Under the pieces are notes generated by a model, which was not told the origin of the DNA, did no database searches, and saw nothing but the letters and a program-made list of their open reading frames with translations. This document shows positions 6,990 to 15,842 of a stretch of 34,477 nucleotides of DNA, piece by piece. The translations under genes were made by a program, and so were the position numbers. The DNA is from a virus: positions 1 through 34,477 of IMG/VR virus record IMGVR_UViG_3300035662_000091; one strand, written 5' to 3'. Positions within the stretch are counted from its first letter, which is position 1. Every line of letters starts with the position of its first letter.

Positions 6990-9704
6990 CTACTGCTGCT
7001 CCAGGGCGAAAAGGCGAGCTTCAAGGGCTTCAATTTGCGCACGCTGCTCTTGCACTACGTTCACAAGGTGGACAACGTAACGGTCGTATTGCACGCCGTC
7101 AGGCGCTCCTTCTGCGTTGTAGTGGACAAGACGTGGATCAATCTCTGCCACTTCCTCGGCAATAAAGCCCCAGTAACTATTTTCTTTTGGATCGCCCTCG
7201 CAAATAGAGCGATACCACACGGGCCTCGTCCCATAGACGATTTCCTTGCTCTGTTCTAGGTTGGCGGTTTCTACGTCTGTCTTGTAACGAATGGAGGAAG
7301 TGGAGCGCTGGATGCGACCGCCTGAAGTGAGAAAGGCATTGGCCGCAGATGCTGTTGTGTCAGTGATCGTCGTAAGTAGGAACGTGTTGGAAGCCGCGTT
7401 CAAATAGAGGGCGCCATTGCTTGTTGAAATTTCTGTAGTGGCAGCAAACAGCATTCGTCGCCCGCCCGCCGACTGGGAATTACCAAAGTCGAGGCGGAAC
7501 ATTTCCACTCCGCTTGCCGCCATCGCAGGCGTATTGGCAGCAGCCCTAAACATGCCAGTGTCTGTATCGTTTTGCCAAACAAACGATGGCAGTGCTGCAG
7601 TGTCAGTACCTACGCCATAAAAACGACTGTTTGTGTTGTTTGACTGATTCAATACTTGCACCACTGCATCTTGCGTGTTGGTTGCAGTGATTGTTCCACT
7701 GGGAACAAACGCAACAGCGGAAGCGGTTTGTCCGACGGCATTTGTACTTAAATCAATTTCAGTCCAAGAGCTTCCGTTGCTTAGGATCAAATCAGGAGGC
7801 GCGAGCACAACGCCAGGTGCAGGAGACGTGCCGGTGCCACCACTTGATACCACGACATAGAAGCCATTATTCTCGTCCACAGCAGCAGGTAGACCACTTC
7901 CTACCACCAAGCCAATGGCATCACCTTGATCAGTAATAGTCGCAACTGTATTATTGGCGGCGTTGTAAGTGCCAGCGAAAATAATGCCTCCAACGCTAAT
8001 GCCGATAGGCTGCCAGACATTGCCATCCCACATAAAGAAGCTGCGCTCCAATGGGTTGAAGAAAAGCTGGCCAGTATATTCGGCCTGCGGAGAAGTATTG
8101 GCAATTTGAGCAGTTGAGTAGTCTGCCAGCTTTGCGCCATTGACGGAATTATCGGCAAAGCGCTCTGTCGGGAACTCCCCGGTTTCGACCTTAGAGGCAT
8201 CTAAAGCCGGAATGTCAAGAGAAGTCAGTCCAGTGGCGGCAGAAATATGGCCTTGGCTGTCAAAAGTGAAACCATTGATTGTCGTCCCAGAAACGCTATT
8301 GACGTGGTTAATGACGCCGCTGGTTACGCTTAAGCCAGTGCCAGGCCTCCCTGCTCCAACCGTGCCGCTAGTCGCCAGAGGCAGGTCACTAGCCACAAGC
8401 GCACGGAACGTAGGGGCTACGCCACTGCCGCTAGTCGGCCCTGCCCAGACAGTGTTAGCAGACTGAGCACTGCTACTGACAGTGATGGTGGAACTGAAAT
8501 TATCTGGATACGATGGGGAGAAGCTGAGGGGAGTGCTACCAGAAAAAGCAAGCGTGGCGATTCCACTGAGGCGCTGCCAAGCAGAGCCAGTCCACGTATA
8601 TTCAAGGCCCGTGTTGGTGTTGACGTGCTGCTGACCAATAAATGCACCACTGGCGACAGGCGCTGCAGTGCCAACTACAACGGCAGAGTTGTCATTGAGC
8701 TTGTCAGCCGTTACGGCATTGTCTCCTAGCTTGGCTGCAATAACTGCTCCATCGGCAATCTTCCCAGAACTGACCACTCCACTTGCAATGGTGGCAGCAA
8801 ACGTGCCGCTACCAGTGCCAGTCACGTCGCCCGTCAGCGTGATTGTCTGATCGCCAGTATTAGTGCCAGTGCTGGTGCCTGCAAAGCTGCCGCCATTCGT
8901 CCAAGTGCCATTGGCAGTAGCAAGCGTGCCCAAGCCCAGCGTTGCACGCTGCGTAGTGGCGTCTGCATCGTCCAGCAAGGCCCTTCCCGCAGCCGTGCAG
9001 ACAATCTCTTCAATGGTGCCGCTAGTGGCCGAGCTACGCCCCAGCAGGCGGTCCCCAGAGGACACTGCTTGAATGCGGTCGTAGTTGACAGTGTTAGCAG
9101 CCAGGCGAGTGCCAGTGATTGTGCCAGTGGCAATGTTGCCAGCCAAGATCGTGCCGCTTGCAATTTGCGCAGTCGTGATCGTGCCGCTTGCAATCTTCGC
9201 TGCAGACACACTGCCATCGGCATAGGCAGCAGTGTTCAAGCCAGAAGAAACAATTTGAGCCGTGGTGATCGTGCCACTTGCAATCTTCGCCGCACTGATC
9301 GACCCATCGCTAATCCCTGAAGCGCCAAGCACTACTTGCTGGTAGCTCGTCCCATTGAAAACTTGCAGGTTGCCAGTGGAGCTATTGAAAAAGCCTCTCC
9401 CTTCAAAGTTATCCCCGCTAGGCGCCGTGGTCTGCACGGCAATAGAACTGTCGTTTGCCAGCTTTGCTGCCGTAATGGCATCATCGGCAATGGAGGCAGT
9501 GCCGAGCTTGGTGGTGCTGTTCTGGTTGAACAGGCCAAGGTTGAGAGTGCCGCTAGGGACCAATGCCACGCCAGCAGCAACCAGCTCGCTAACAGTGGTC
9601 TTCTTGGTTTGTGACGCCGAAACATCAACAACCGCCAATAAGTCTCCAGATGCTATTGCTGCTAATGGCAGCGCTGGCAGTTGTGAGATTCTTTGGTCAG
9701 CCAA
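6990..9704 (-). CDS. Tail fibre with C-terminal S74 intramolecular chaperone
   Basis: The 904-residue fibre begins MADQRISQLPALPLAAIASG, a typical virion-attachment start. Residues about 70-345 hold many short beta repeats of the kind DGSxSAAKIASGTITTAQI. Later come FTFDSQGHISAATGLTSLDI and a pre-chaperone module with QNDTDTGMFRAAANT (about 711-725). Residues 803-904 are a peptidase S74/endosialidase-type chaperone: S803-S-I-R-Y-K808 fits the Ser/Lys cleavage dyad, followed by WGFIAEEVAEIDPRLV and a final coiled coil. In this family the chaperone trimerises the fibre and then cuts itself off before the Ser. The start codon is TTG at 9704 with AGAGG eight bases upstream, and a CTAAG element lies 29 bases before it. 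Confidence 0.9.
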   Translation of the reverse strand: MADQRISQLPALPLAAIASGDLLAVVDVSASQTKKTTVSELVAAGVALVPSGTLNLGLFNQNSTTKLGTASIADDAITAAKLANDSSIAVQTTAPSGDNFEGRGFFNSSTGNLQVFNGTSYQQVVLGASGISDGSISAAKIASGTITTAQIVSSGLNTAAYADGSVSAAKIASGTITTAQIASGTILAGNIATGTITGTRLAANTVNYDRIQAVSSGDRLLGRSSATSGTIEEIVCTAAGRALLDDADATTQRATLGLGTLATANGTWTNGGSFAGTSTGTNTGDQTITLTGDVTGTGSGTFAATIASGVVSSGKIADGAVIAAKLGDNAVTADKLNDNSAVVVGTAAPVASGAFIGQQHVNTNTGLEYTWTGSAWQRLSGIATLAFSGSTPLSFSPSYPDNFSSTITVSSSAQSANTVWAGPTSGSGVAPTFRALVASDLPLATSGTVGAGRPGTGLSVTSGVINHVNSVSGTTINGFTFDSQGHISAATGLTSLDIPALDASKVETGEFPTERFADNSVNGAKLADYSTAQIANTSPQAEYTGQLFFNPLERSFFMWDGNVWQPIGISVGGIIFAGTYNAANNTVATITDQGDAIGLVVGSGLPAAVDENNGFYVVVSSGGTGTSPAPGVVLAPPDLILSNGSSWTEIDLSTNAVGQTASAVAFVPSGTITATNTQDAVVQVLNQSNNTNSRFYGVGTDTAALPSFVWQNDTDTGMFRAAANTPAMAASGVEMFRLDFGNSQSAGGRRMLFAATTEISTSNGALYLNAASNTFLLTTITDTTASAANAFLTSGGRIQRSTSSIRYKTDVETANLEQSKEIVYGTRPVWYRSICEGDPKENSYWGFIAEEVAEIDPRLVHYNAEGAPDGVQYDRYVVHLVNVVQEQRAQIEALEARLFALEQQ
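6993..7298 (-). other. S74 chaperone domain of the tail fibre
   Basis: These codons cover residues 803-904. Ser803 and Lys808 in the S-x-x-R-x-K motif are the expected autocleavage dyad. Cleavage would release a chaperone of about 102 residues and leave a mature fibre of about 802 residues. The end (VQEQRAQIEALEARLFALEQ) is a trimeric coiled coil. Confidence 0.8.
9162..9308 (-). repeat. 90-base-spaced direct repeats in the tail fibre gene
   Basis: Residues 133-151 and 163-181 encode nearly the same 19-residue unit, differing only Ile/Val at one position. At the DNA level 9252-9308 and 9162-9218 are very similar, with a 90-base period. Weaker copies (DDAITAAKLAND, DGAVIAAKLGDNAVTADKL) flank them. 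Such repeats form the fibre shaft and can change in number by recombination. Confidence 0.75.
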
Positions 9705-9728
9705 GGTGGTATCCTCTCAACAGTTATG

Positions 9729-9733
9729 CTTAG
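9729..9733 (-). promoter_or_regulatory. Recurrent CTAAG-ATA element upstream of tail fibre
   Basis: The minus strand reads CTAAGCATAACTGTTGAGAG, with CTAAG starting 29 bases before the TTG start at 9704. It has the same element and nearly the same distance as the copies at 3221, 11073 and 22426. Confidence 0.35.
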
Positions 9734-9734
9734 T

Positions 9735-10610
9735 CTAATCTTCCACTTCTTGCAAGAGGAAGTCTAGCGACTGTTCAAGGCCAATCAAGCCAGCATCTTC
9801 TTTCAGGATGTAGCCCGAAGGCTGGCCAACAAGAAGCTTGATTTCGCCAGTGCTTACGAAGTCAATAGTGCAAGAGACAATGGAGCTATCCTCCACTGTA
9901 ATTCCCGCCCTTGTCACCATCGCCCCCACTTCGTAAAAGACGCTACTTGCGCCAGGGGTGGATGTGCCGTCAGTTAAGTAAAGCGCAAGGTCAAACTCGC
10001 TGCCAATGTCTAGTCGTTGAATGAGTTGAAGCATGAGCAAGGGCATTTCCTTTGTTCCGCTGGTCTTGTAGTCAAACAAGCAATCAATGGTGCCATTGCC
10101 GCTGATTAAGCCAGCCGTGTACTGGCTGCGAAACTTGTCCGCAAGACTGGTGGTGTCAATGGCCTCGCGGTCGGTGTTGAACGTATAGCTAGTGACATTG
10201 CCAAGCACGTTATAGGCCGTGTCCTTCACTTGTATCTCAATGTCAAGAGGCGCGCCAGTAAAAACCTGTAGAGGCACTTCTCTGGCCCTTACGTTGTTTA
10301 CGGCATCCTCAAAGCTGCGGAAGAATCGCAAACCGCCTGCTGCGTTCACATTGATGTAGAGGCTCACTTCATCGTTTAACTGGTTGTCAAGCCAAGTCGA
10401 TGGAGGAAAGCAAACGAGCTTTCGCGGATCGCTAGTGAGCATCTCTAGCCGGTCGCCAGTGAGAAGATTGTCAATGGCGCTGTCAAAGCTAAGGCGATTC
10501 AGCGACAGATTCACGTCGTCTGGTACTATCTGCTCACTCAGTCGCCCATAGCTCAGCTTTAGTCCACGCCGAAGCCGGATGTTCCCTTTGTGCCCAACGA
10601 ATACTGTCAT
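9735..10610 (-). CDS. Tail-tube-fold protein, long form (fibre adaptor or tip protein)
   Basis: The 291-residue protein starts MTVFVGHKGNIRLRRGLKLS. Its C-terminal half follows the pattern of tail tube proteins: TSYTFNTDREAIDTTSLADK, a GNGTIDCLFDYKTSG strand, then a GAMVTRAGITVEDSSIVSCT strand and a final TGEIKLLVGQPSG. The N-terminal half is an additional beta domain. It lies directly behind a second, shorter tail-tube-like gene and after the tail-tip hub, an unusual place for the main tube subunit. It may therefore form a tip ring or collar that holds the fibre encoded next. AAGGA stands five bases before the ATG. The fold assignment is by eye. Confidence 0.6.
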   Translation of the reverse strand: MTVFVGHKGNIRLRRGLKLSYGRLSEQIVPDDVNLSLNRLSFDSAIDNLLTGDRLEMLTSDPRKLVCFPPSTWLDNQLNDEVSLYINVNAAGGLRFFRSFEDAVNNVRAREVPLQVFTGAPLDIEIQVKDTAYNVLGNVTSYTFNTDREAIDTTSLADKFRSQYTAGLISGNGTIDCLFDYKTSGTKEMPLLMLQLIQRLDIGSEFDLALYLTDGTSTPGASSVFYEVGAMVTRAGITVEDSSIVSCTIDFVSTGEIKLLVGQPSGYILKEDAGLIGLEQSLDFLLQEVED

Positions 10611-10618
10611 GCTGTTCC

Positions 10619-11050
10619 TTATTCAATCACTTCAACAAAATCACCATCCATCGTGAACTGAATGGAAACCGTACTGAGTTCTCCAGTGCTGGAGCCAACC
10701 TGCGCAGATGTAATGTATGCGTCCAGCTTAATATCATCTTCGTCCTTGTTGCCCACATTGAGGATCAAGCGCACTCGATGATTGGTGTTAATCTCACCAA
10801 TCCTCATGATATTCCCAAGAAGTTGCGTAAATTGTGTGTACTGACTACTTTCGCCGCTCTCCAGTCGATAGTAAAGCAGTGTTGCGCTACCAGTGGCTCC
10901 TTTTACGCCAGGAGTGAATGTGTTGGCGACACTGCTAATGTCATTAGTGGAAAGAAGCTCTACCGTTGTCTCAAGCGACCAGTCACGGATTTTGGCCACT
11001 GAACTGCCGTTGTACCTCAGCGATCCAGTGCGGCCAGTATAGAAGCCCAT
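10619..11050 (-). CDS. Tail-tube-fold protein, short form
   Basis: The 143-residue protein has the layout of siphophage tail tube subunits: MGFYTGRTGSLRYNGSSVAK, an IRDWSLETTVELLSTNDISS strand-turn, GVKGATGSATLLYYRLESG, then a C-terminal DAYITSAQVGSSTGELSTVS and IQFTMDGDFVEV. That suggests it polymerises into rings. Its site downstream of the tail-tip hub and beside a longer relative suggests a specialised tip or fibre-base ring, though it could also be the true major tube protein. An AGGTGAT sequence lies just before the ATG. A CTAAG element, also forming a 6-bp hairpin, precedes it. Confidence 0.6.
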   Translation of the reverse strand: MGFYTGRTGSLRYNGSSVAKIRDWSLETTVELLSTNDISSVANTFTPGVKGATGSATLLYYRLESGESSQYTQFTQLLGNIMRIGEINTNHRVRLILNVGNKDEDDIKLDAYITSAQVGSSTGELSTVSIQFTMDGDFVEVIE

Positions 11051-11071
11051 ATCACCTATTGTTTTCTATCA

Positions 11072-11086
11072 GCTTAGCCACTAAGC
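11072..11086 (-). promoter_or_regulatory. CTAAG element in a small hairpin upstream of tail-tube-like gene
   Basis: The minus strand reads GCTTAG TGG CTAAGC, a 6-bp stem with a 3-base loop, with no T-run behind it. The CTAAG (11073-11077) starts 27 bases before the ATG at 11050 and is followed by TGATAG and ATAGG. It is one of four such elements in the window. Confidence 0.4.
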
Positions 11087-11098
11087 ATCACCAATGCC

Positions 11099-14000
11099 CT
11101 ATAGCACCTTGAATAGGTCGTTGGAGAAATTAGCCACCCTGCTCAGCAGCTTCCCTCCAGAATCCTGGCAGGGGTGCTCCATGGCCTTAACAGTCACTTC
11201 TCCTTCCTCGTCCATCGCCACCTCTGTCACCCTGAACACACGCTTTCTGTTGTTCTTCACGCCCAGTACGAACATGGCGCCCTCTTTGCTTGAAAGGGAA
11301 GCTGCGCTAATGACGCCGGTTGTGGCATTATTCACCACAGCCACGCCAGACAAGCTCTCGACTTTCTTCCCTGCTTGATACACAAGCATGTCATAGTTGC
11401 TGCTAACGATGGAGGAGCGTAAGGGGATGTTCAGTTCACCATCCTGCATCACCATGCCAGAGGATATGCGGTCCCAAGTGTTGAGGCCAATGTCCACGTA
11501 GATGTAGCTACCAGGCGACACGGGAGAATCAGTGGGGAATGTCTTGAACTCAACGCCCCGTCTCATCCATCGCCGCTGGTTACACAGCAACTTGCCAAAC
11601 AGAATCGCTTGGTCTCGTTGGGTGACAAACTGCGACAAGTCAAGCGTTTGCCTGATTGCTGCGCCTTCTTGCGCGTCGGCCAAGCTCACTTGCACGCTTG
11701 CATTGCGTGGAAACACGTCTTGTACTTCCGTGTCTCGATAAATGATGGTTGCAATGAGGTCTTGCGAACTGTCGCCATAGTCCACAAACTCTTCCTTGTA
11801 GCTGCCTTCAAGGATGTTGCCTGCCGTGAACATGGCAGAAATCGTCACTTCCCGATCAGTCTCTCCCCTTCTGTTGGTTGGCACTGCAGGGATGAGGGTT
11901 TCCTTGCCGCCAATCCTTGCAAGCTCCAGCAGGCTGTAAGGAGCCACTTCCGCCCAGAACTGCCGCCACGATGACAAGTCGGCAATCACGCCGTCCATGA
12001 ACAAGCGGACGCCTAAACCATTGTTCTTGCAAAACCGCTTAGCAAGCGCCAAGCTTTCCCAGTCAATGCCTTCTGGCTTGGCATATTTACCAATGCCATT
12101 GTCTGTATCAAGAACAGTGTCGGCAAAAATGTCAGGCGCATAGCTTGTGGAATTGGCGCTCCTGCTGCGCGTGCCATCTTTCTCGTCTACCACCCAACTT
12201 TCCTTGCCTTCTGTCACATAGGCGGTGATAGATCGCAAATCCTGTACGCCTTTGCCTGAATACACGCCAAGCGCAGCCATGCTCATAGCTTCATACTTAC
12301 CGCTTGTACCGCCCACTTGCTGTTCCGTAACAGCAGTAATCTTGAACTCAGGCCCGCCTTCAAAGCTGAATTGTGTGCTGGTATCAGACCGCACAGAGAA
12401 CAAGTCCCATTCGTTGGTGTAGAGAGGGCCTCGCTCCTCCAGGGCGTCCTTATTGAGCAGGCCAGCATTTACCAACGATCCTGTCCATTTAATCCTTCCC
12501 CCATCGCCCAGCCCATAACTAGAACGCTTGCCGCTGTTTTCAATGAAAGCAAACTGCGACTGACCGCTATCTTGCGTTTCTGCGCCAATATCACCAATGG
12601 GTTCCATCTTGAACTCCCACTTAGCTGTAGACGGAGCCTTGAAATCTAGGCCAACGAAGTTGTCTTGATCTGCTGCGCGTCTTACGGCAAAGACAATGGG
12701 AATGGCAATATAATCACGATTGCCAGTCTTTCTGTAGCTAACAGTGAAGAATGCCATTCGCCCTTGAATGCCATTGTCACTCATCTTGTAACCATCGGGA
12801 GCATCCTTCTCTCCATATTTCTTCTGTCTCCCCTGGATGCGCCGGAACAGTTTGCAGCGCAATGAAAACTTCACATAGTCACAAGCAGTGACAGTTTGAT
12901 AGGCAGCAGAGTCTGCCTTGACGAGGCATTTGGTATAGAAGTTATCATCGGCAGCGCCTTGCAAGTCTTCCCAGTTTTTAAGGGCGTAGTCGAGAAAGTT
13001 GATCGCTTCTTCTTTCTCTTTAATTAGGGAGTCCATATAGCCTTTGACGGCTTCTGTACCAATGGCATCAGTGGTGAACTCTCCCTTCAAGTCGGCAACG
13101 CGCCTCTTGATAGCGACAATGCCACCAGTACCATAGCGATTGCCGTCAAGACCAACGAATGGGCTAGTAGTTCTACGAAGGAATTGTGAATAGGCTTTAC
13201 GTCGCTCAGCAATGCTGTCGCTCAAAATGTCGTCTTTGATTTCCCTGCGGCGTTCAATTTGCTTTTCTAGCTCCGCAATTCGCTTGCCACCTACCTCTAG
13301 CTTTGTTCCATCAGTCAGCACTTGAGTGCCGCTAATCTTGGCTGTCTCTGGGGAGAGCTTGTACGCTTCTAAGATGCGCTTTTCCAACTCTTCCTTGAGG
13401 CTGTCAATATCTTTCTTGACAGCTTGAAATGCGGCATTGTTCTTCGCCTCTTTGCGCAATTGCTTGTCGTAGTCGCCTGCCAGTACATCGTCCCTGAGCT
13501 GGCGGACTTTCTCTAGGTCGTCGTCAAGCTCCTTTCGCAGCTTTGCAACAGACAGGCGAGGTTTGTCTGACAAGAAGCGTTCAAGCTCTTTCTTGCTGTT
13601 TGCCAGCGATCCTCCGCGAGTGACAATGTAAGACTGCCTCTCGTCTAGTTCGTCTCTCCATTGGATGGTTTCCGTGCCTTGGAAGGAATAACGCTTGCCT
13701 AGAAAGCGAAACTCAACGTCACCGGATTGCTCCGTGGTGGTGTCATAGTCGTCGCTATTGGTGACCCTCCTGAGGAACGTGGGGATGGCATCGGCGCGAG
13801 GGGCCTCGTCCAAAAGCTTGGGGCCTGTTGTTTCCGCGTCAGAAGCTTTTGCCTTTAGCACCTCTTGAGCGGTTTCTAGGTCTTCTCTGTCCTTGTCATC
13901 CCACGTTTTAGCTTTCGTTTCGTCGTATGGCGTGAGTGGCCTGCGGCCAGGCTCCACACATTCAAAGACGGCCTCCACTTCATTCTTGTCTAGGTTGGTC

Positions 14001-14995
14001 TCATCACTCACGCCAACCAGCTTGAACTTTGCGCTGCCAAGCTTGTAGACAGCAGCTTGGTCAAGTGACGACACCATTTGATAGCGCAAGTTCTTAGCGG
14101 CTTCTTGAGCCACCTTGTCTTGTCGCCTAAATGCTTTCTCAAAAATAAGCGTGAGCTTATCGCCTTCTTTGTAGCGCACATCGCTGCCCGACTGCCAGCT
14201 CCCTCCCTTAATACGAATGCCCAAGTCTGCCCAGTCTGGCCGCCCTGACGTGCGACGCTCCTGAATCTCCACGTTCACTGGAATGGGATCGTAAACGCCA
14301 ATGGAAGTGAGGCTGCTAGGCGTGAAGGCTTGGCTGTAGCCCTCTAGGCGCTTGTCACCATCTCGCAATTGGCATACGTCAGAAGACGATGGGGCTCCGT
14401 CCCTAGTTGGATCTTTGCCATCACCCAGCACTTTATTGTTGTAGCTGACATTGCCGTTTTGGTTGTAGTAGAGCCAAGTGTTGGCACCACTGAACTGTCC
14501 TAATGGAAGCTGGCCAAATGCCACTCTGTCAAAGTCAATCGTTTTGACTTTCGCTGCGCCTACCAACAAAAGCAGTTGCATGAACTGACTACTGCCATAG
14601 CTTTCCACGGCAGACCATACGAGCGACGTGGCAACACGCACTGAACCACGGGCGTTGTCTTTGGAGCAGTAGACGAGGTTGACTGGTTGGCCGTATTGCG
14701 CAAGCTCTTGGGAGGAATTGAAGCCAAAGCGTGGACTAAAGCGCTGCTCTCTGGGGCGTCGTTGATTCTGTTCTTCCGGCTTTGGCGCTAACAACGCTGC
14801 CGCCACCTGAAAGACAATGCCAACAATGGTGAGGATCAGTGCTACCTCGGCCACCCCGTTCTGCGGCTTCTCCAGAATCTGCTCAGGAGACTTTTCGCAG
14901 TCTCTCGTTGCCATCAAGAAGTCAAGATACTCTTGCTTCGTAATGCCAAGGGCTTCCACCAGTTGGTGTTCGTATGGCAGCAGCGGACGATTCAT
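11099..14995 (-). CDS. Central tail-tip hub protein (lambda J-like position)
   Basis: The 1298-residue protein ends the tape measure/tip block, where lambda-like phages encode the host-contacting hub J. A hydrophobic stretch (about 49-70, AEVALILTIVGIVFQVAAAL) near the N-terminus resembles the membrane-active segment of tip assembly proteins. Residues about 90-345 and 690-1298 are mixed alpha/beta and hub-like (QYGQPVNLVY; later LALAKRFCKNNGLGVRLFMD and the GKLLCNQRRWMRRGVEFKTF stretch). Between them, about 465-690, is a highly charged helical region, an apparent coiled-coil insertion. It probably closes the tube and anchors fibres. The start ATG overlaps the NlpC-like gene's stop (ATGA). The family call rests on position, size and pattern. 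Confidence 0.75.
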   Translation of the reverse strand: MNRPLLPYEHQLVEALGITKQEYLDFLMATRDCEKSPEQILEKPQNGVAEVALILTIVGIVFQVAAALLAPKPEEQNQRRPREQRFSPRFGFNSSQELAQYGQPVNLVYCSKDNARGSVRVATSLVWSAVESYGSSQFMQLLLLVGAAKVKTIDFDRVAFGQLPLGQFSGANTWLYYNQNGNVSYNNKVLGDGKDPTRDGAPSSSDVCQLRDGDKRLEGYSQAFTPSSLTSIGVYDPIPVNVEIQERRTSGRPDWADLGIRIKGGSWQSGSDVRYKEGDKLTLIFEKAFRRQDKVAQEAAKNLRYQMVSSLDQAAVYKLGSAKFKLVGVSDETNLDKNEVEAVFECVEPGRRPLTPYDETKAKTWDDKDREDLETAQEVLKAKASDAETTGPKLLDEAPRADAIPTFLRRVTNSDDYDTTTEQSGDVEFRFLGKRYSFQGTETIQWRDELDERQSYIVTRGGSLANSKKELERFLSDKPRLSVAKLRKELDDDLEKVRQLRDDVLAGDYDKQLRKEAKNNAAFQAVKKDIDSLKEELEKRILEAYKLSPETAKISGTQVLTDGTKLEVGGKRIAELEKQIERRREIKDDILSDSIAERRKAYSQFLRRTTSPFVGLDGNRYGTGGIVAIKRRVADLKGEFTTDAIGTEAVKGYMDSLIKEKEEAINFLDYALKNWEDLQGAADDNFYTKCLVKADSAAYQTVTACDYVKFSLRCKLFRRIQGRQKKYGEKDAPDGYKMSDNGIQGRMAFFTVSYRKTGNRDYIAIPIVFAVRRAADQDNFVGLDFKAPSTAKWEFKMEPIGDIGAETQDSGQSQFAFIENSGKRSSYGLGDGGRIKWTGSLVNAGLLNKDALEERGPLYTNEWDLFSVRSDTSTQFSFEGGPEFKITAVTEQQVGGTSGKYEAMSMAALGVYSGKGVQDLRSITAYVTEGKESWVVDEKDGTRSRSANSTSYAPDIFADTVLDTDNGIGKYAKPEGIDWESLALAKRFCKNNGLGVRLFMDGVIADLSSWRQFWAEVAPYSLLELARIGGKETLIPAVPTNRRGETDREVTISAMFTAGNILEGSYKEEFVDYGDSSQDLIATIIYRDTEVQDVFPRNASVQVSLADAQEGAAIRQTLDLSQFVTQRDQAILFGKLLCNQRRWMRRGVEFKTFPTDSPVSPGSYIYVDIGLNTWDRISSGMVMQDGELNIPLRSSIVSSNYDMLVYQAGKKVESLSGVAVVNNATTGVISAASLSSKEGAMFVLGVKNNRKRVFRVTEVAMDEEGEVTVKAMEHPCQDSGGKLLSRVANFSNDLFKVL

Positions 14996-15378
14996 TTGCG
15001 CAGTCTAAAATAGTGGCCAATGGTAGGAGGCATGGGAGCAATCACCACGCCATTCTTTTTGTGAATGTGCAAGATTCGCCCATCATCCATTACTGTCCCC
15101 ATCGCTCCTCCATTCTGCCCCTCCATGAGCACCACGGCATGAGGCTCCGGTCCTTCTAGGCGAGTGCCATTCTTTAGCAGCCATCGAGCCATGAACCACG
15201 ATGGCAGAGAATCGTCAGTGTATTGCTCAAACACCCAAGCAAAGTCTGGCGCGTAGTCGTGGTAGCCAAGTCGCTTATGCACTTCCGCAGCGAGCAGGCA
15301 GCAATCCACAGTGCCGCTTCCATCGCCAGGTACTGCGGCCCATGCCCGATTAAGCCCAATCAAGTCGTGGAAGCTCAT
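14992..15378 (-). CDS. NlpC/P60-like tail-tip protein (lambda gpK-like)
   Basis: This 128-residue protein has a Cys-peptidase-like core. GSGTVDCCLLAAEVHKRLG (about 20-38) carries the expected D-C nucleophile (Cys26). The C-terminal GRILHIHKKNGVVIAP holds a candidate active-site His. In lambda-type phages a protein of this kind (gpK) sits before the tip hub and may trim cell-wall peptides or help tip assembly. This copy is short and contains only the catalytic core. It overlaps neighbours on both sides by ATGA junctions, so it is tightly coupled in the tip operon. Activity is not shown by sequence alone. Confidence 0.7.
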   Translation of the reverse strand: MSFHDLIGLNRAWAAVPGDGSGTVDCCLLAAEVHKRLGYHDYAPDFAWVFEQYTDDSLPSWFMARWLLKNGTRLEGPEPHAVVLMEGQNGGAMGTVMDDGRILHIHKKNGVVIAPMPPTIGHYFRLRK

Positions 15379-15842
15379 TGCAGATAGAGTTCGGCATTGA
15401 GAGGCAAGATGCCCACATTGTCCACGCTTAGCGTGCGAGCAGGGAACGATGCTCCTACGCTGTCCATTGCGCTCCTGAAGCGAAGTTCCACGGTTTCGTC
15501 GCTATAGCTTGCACCAATGCCAATGTAGTAGTCAGAGAAGCCTGGTACAAGCTGATCAGAGGCTGTCACCCATGCCGTTGTCAGCTCTAAGGCGCTGAGG
15601 CGGTTTCCGTCAGAAGCTTCCACCATCCGCACGATGATTTCCTCTGCAGGAAACAACACGCGGAATTGTTGGTTTTCGCCATTGAGACTTGCCATGGCGC
15701 CGTCCGCTTGGAATGGCGCGAAAGTGTAGCCTCGCCCGTTAAAATTTTTGCTCTGGCCAATGAAGTAGTTTTGCAGTCGATATGTAGCAGTTTTGTCTGC
15801 ACTTGTGTAGTCAAAGAACTGGCAAAGGCGAATAACTGTCAT
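15375..15842 (-). CDS. Minor tail protein (lambda gpL-like position)
   Basis: The 155-residue protein begins MTVIRLCQFFDYTSADKTAT and contains GRGYTFAPFQADG, EEIIVRMVEASDGNRLSALE and a C-terminal SVDNVGILPLNAELYLQ. It is mostly beta, without signal peptide or membrane segment. It lies between a small tape-measure-following protein and the NlpC-like gene, the place of gpL in lambda. Proteins of this type (DUF1833-like, from memory) are tail-tip adaptors. Both junctions are ATGA overlaps. No iron-sulfur cysteine cluster like that reported for lambda gpL is evident. Role by position. Confidence 0.6.
   Translation of the reverse strand: MTVIRLCQFFDYTSADKTATYRLQNYFIGQSKNFNGRGYTFAPFQADGAMASLNGENQQFRVLFPAEEIIVRMVEASDGNRLSALELTTAWVTASDQLVPGFSDYYIGIGASYSDETVELRFRSAMDSVGASFPARTLSVDNVGILPLNAELYLQ

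Noticed and set aside
9162-9308. CRISPR-like array in the repeat region of the tail fibre gene
   Set aside because: The repeats are in-frame protein repeats with coding spacers, imperfect and not palindromic.
11072-11086. Hairpin after the tail-tip hub as a terminator
   Set aside because: The stem is only 6 bp and lacks a T-run; it overlaps the recurrent CTAAG element, which seems the better explanation.
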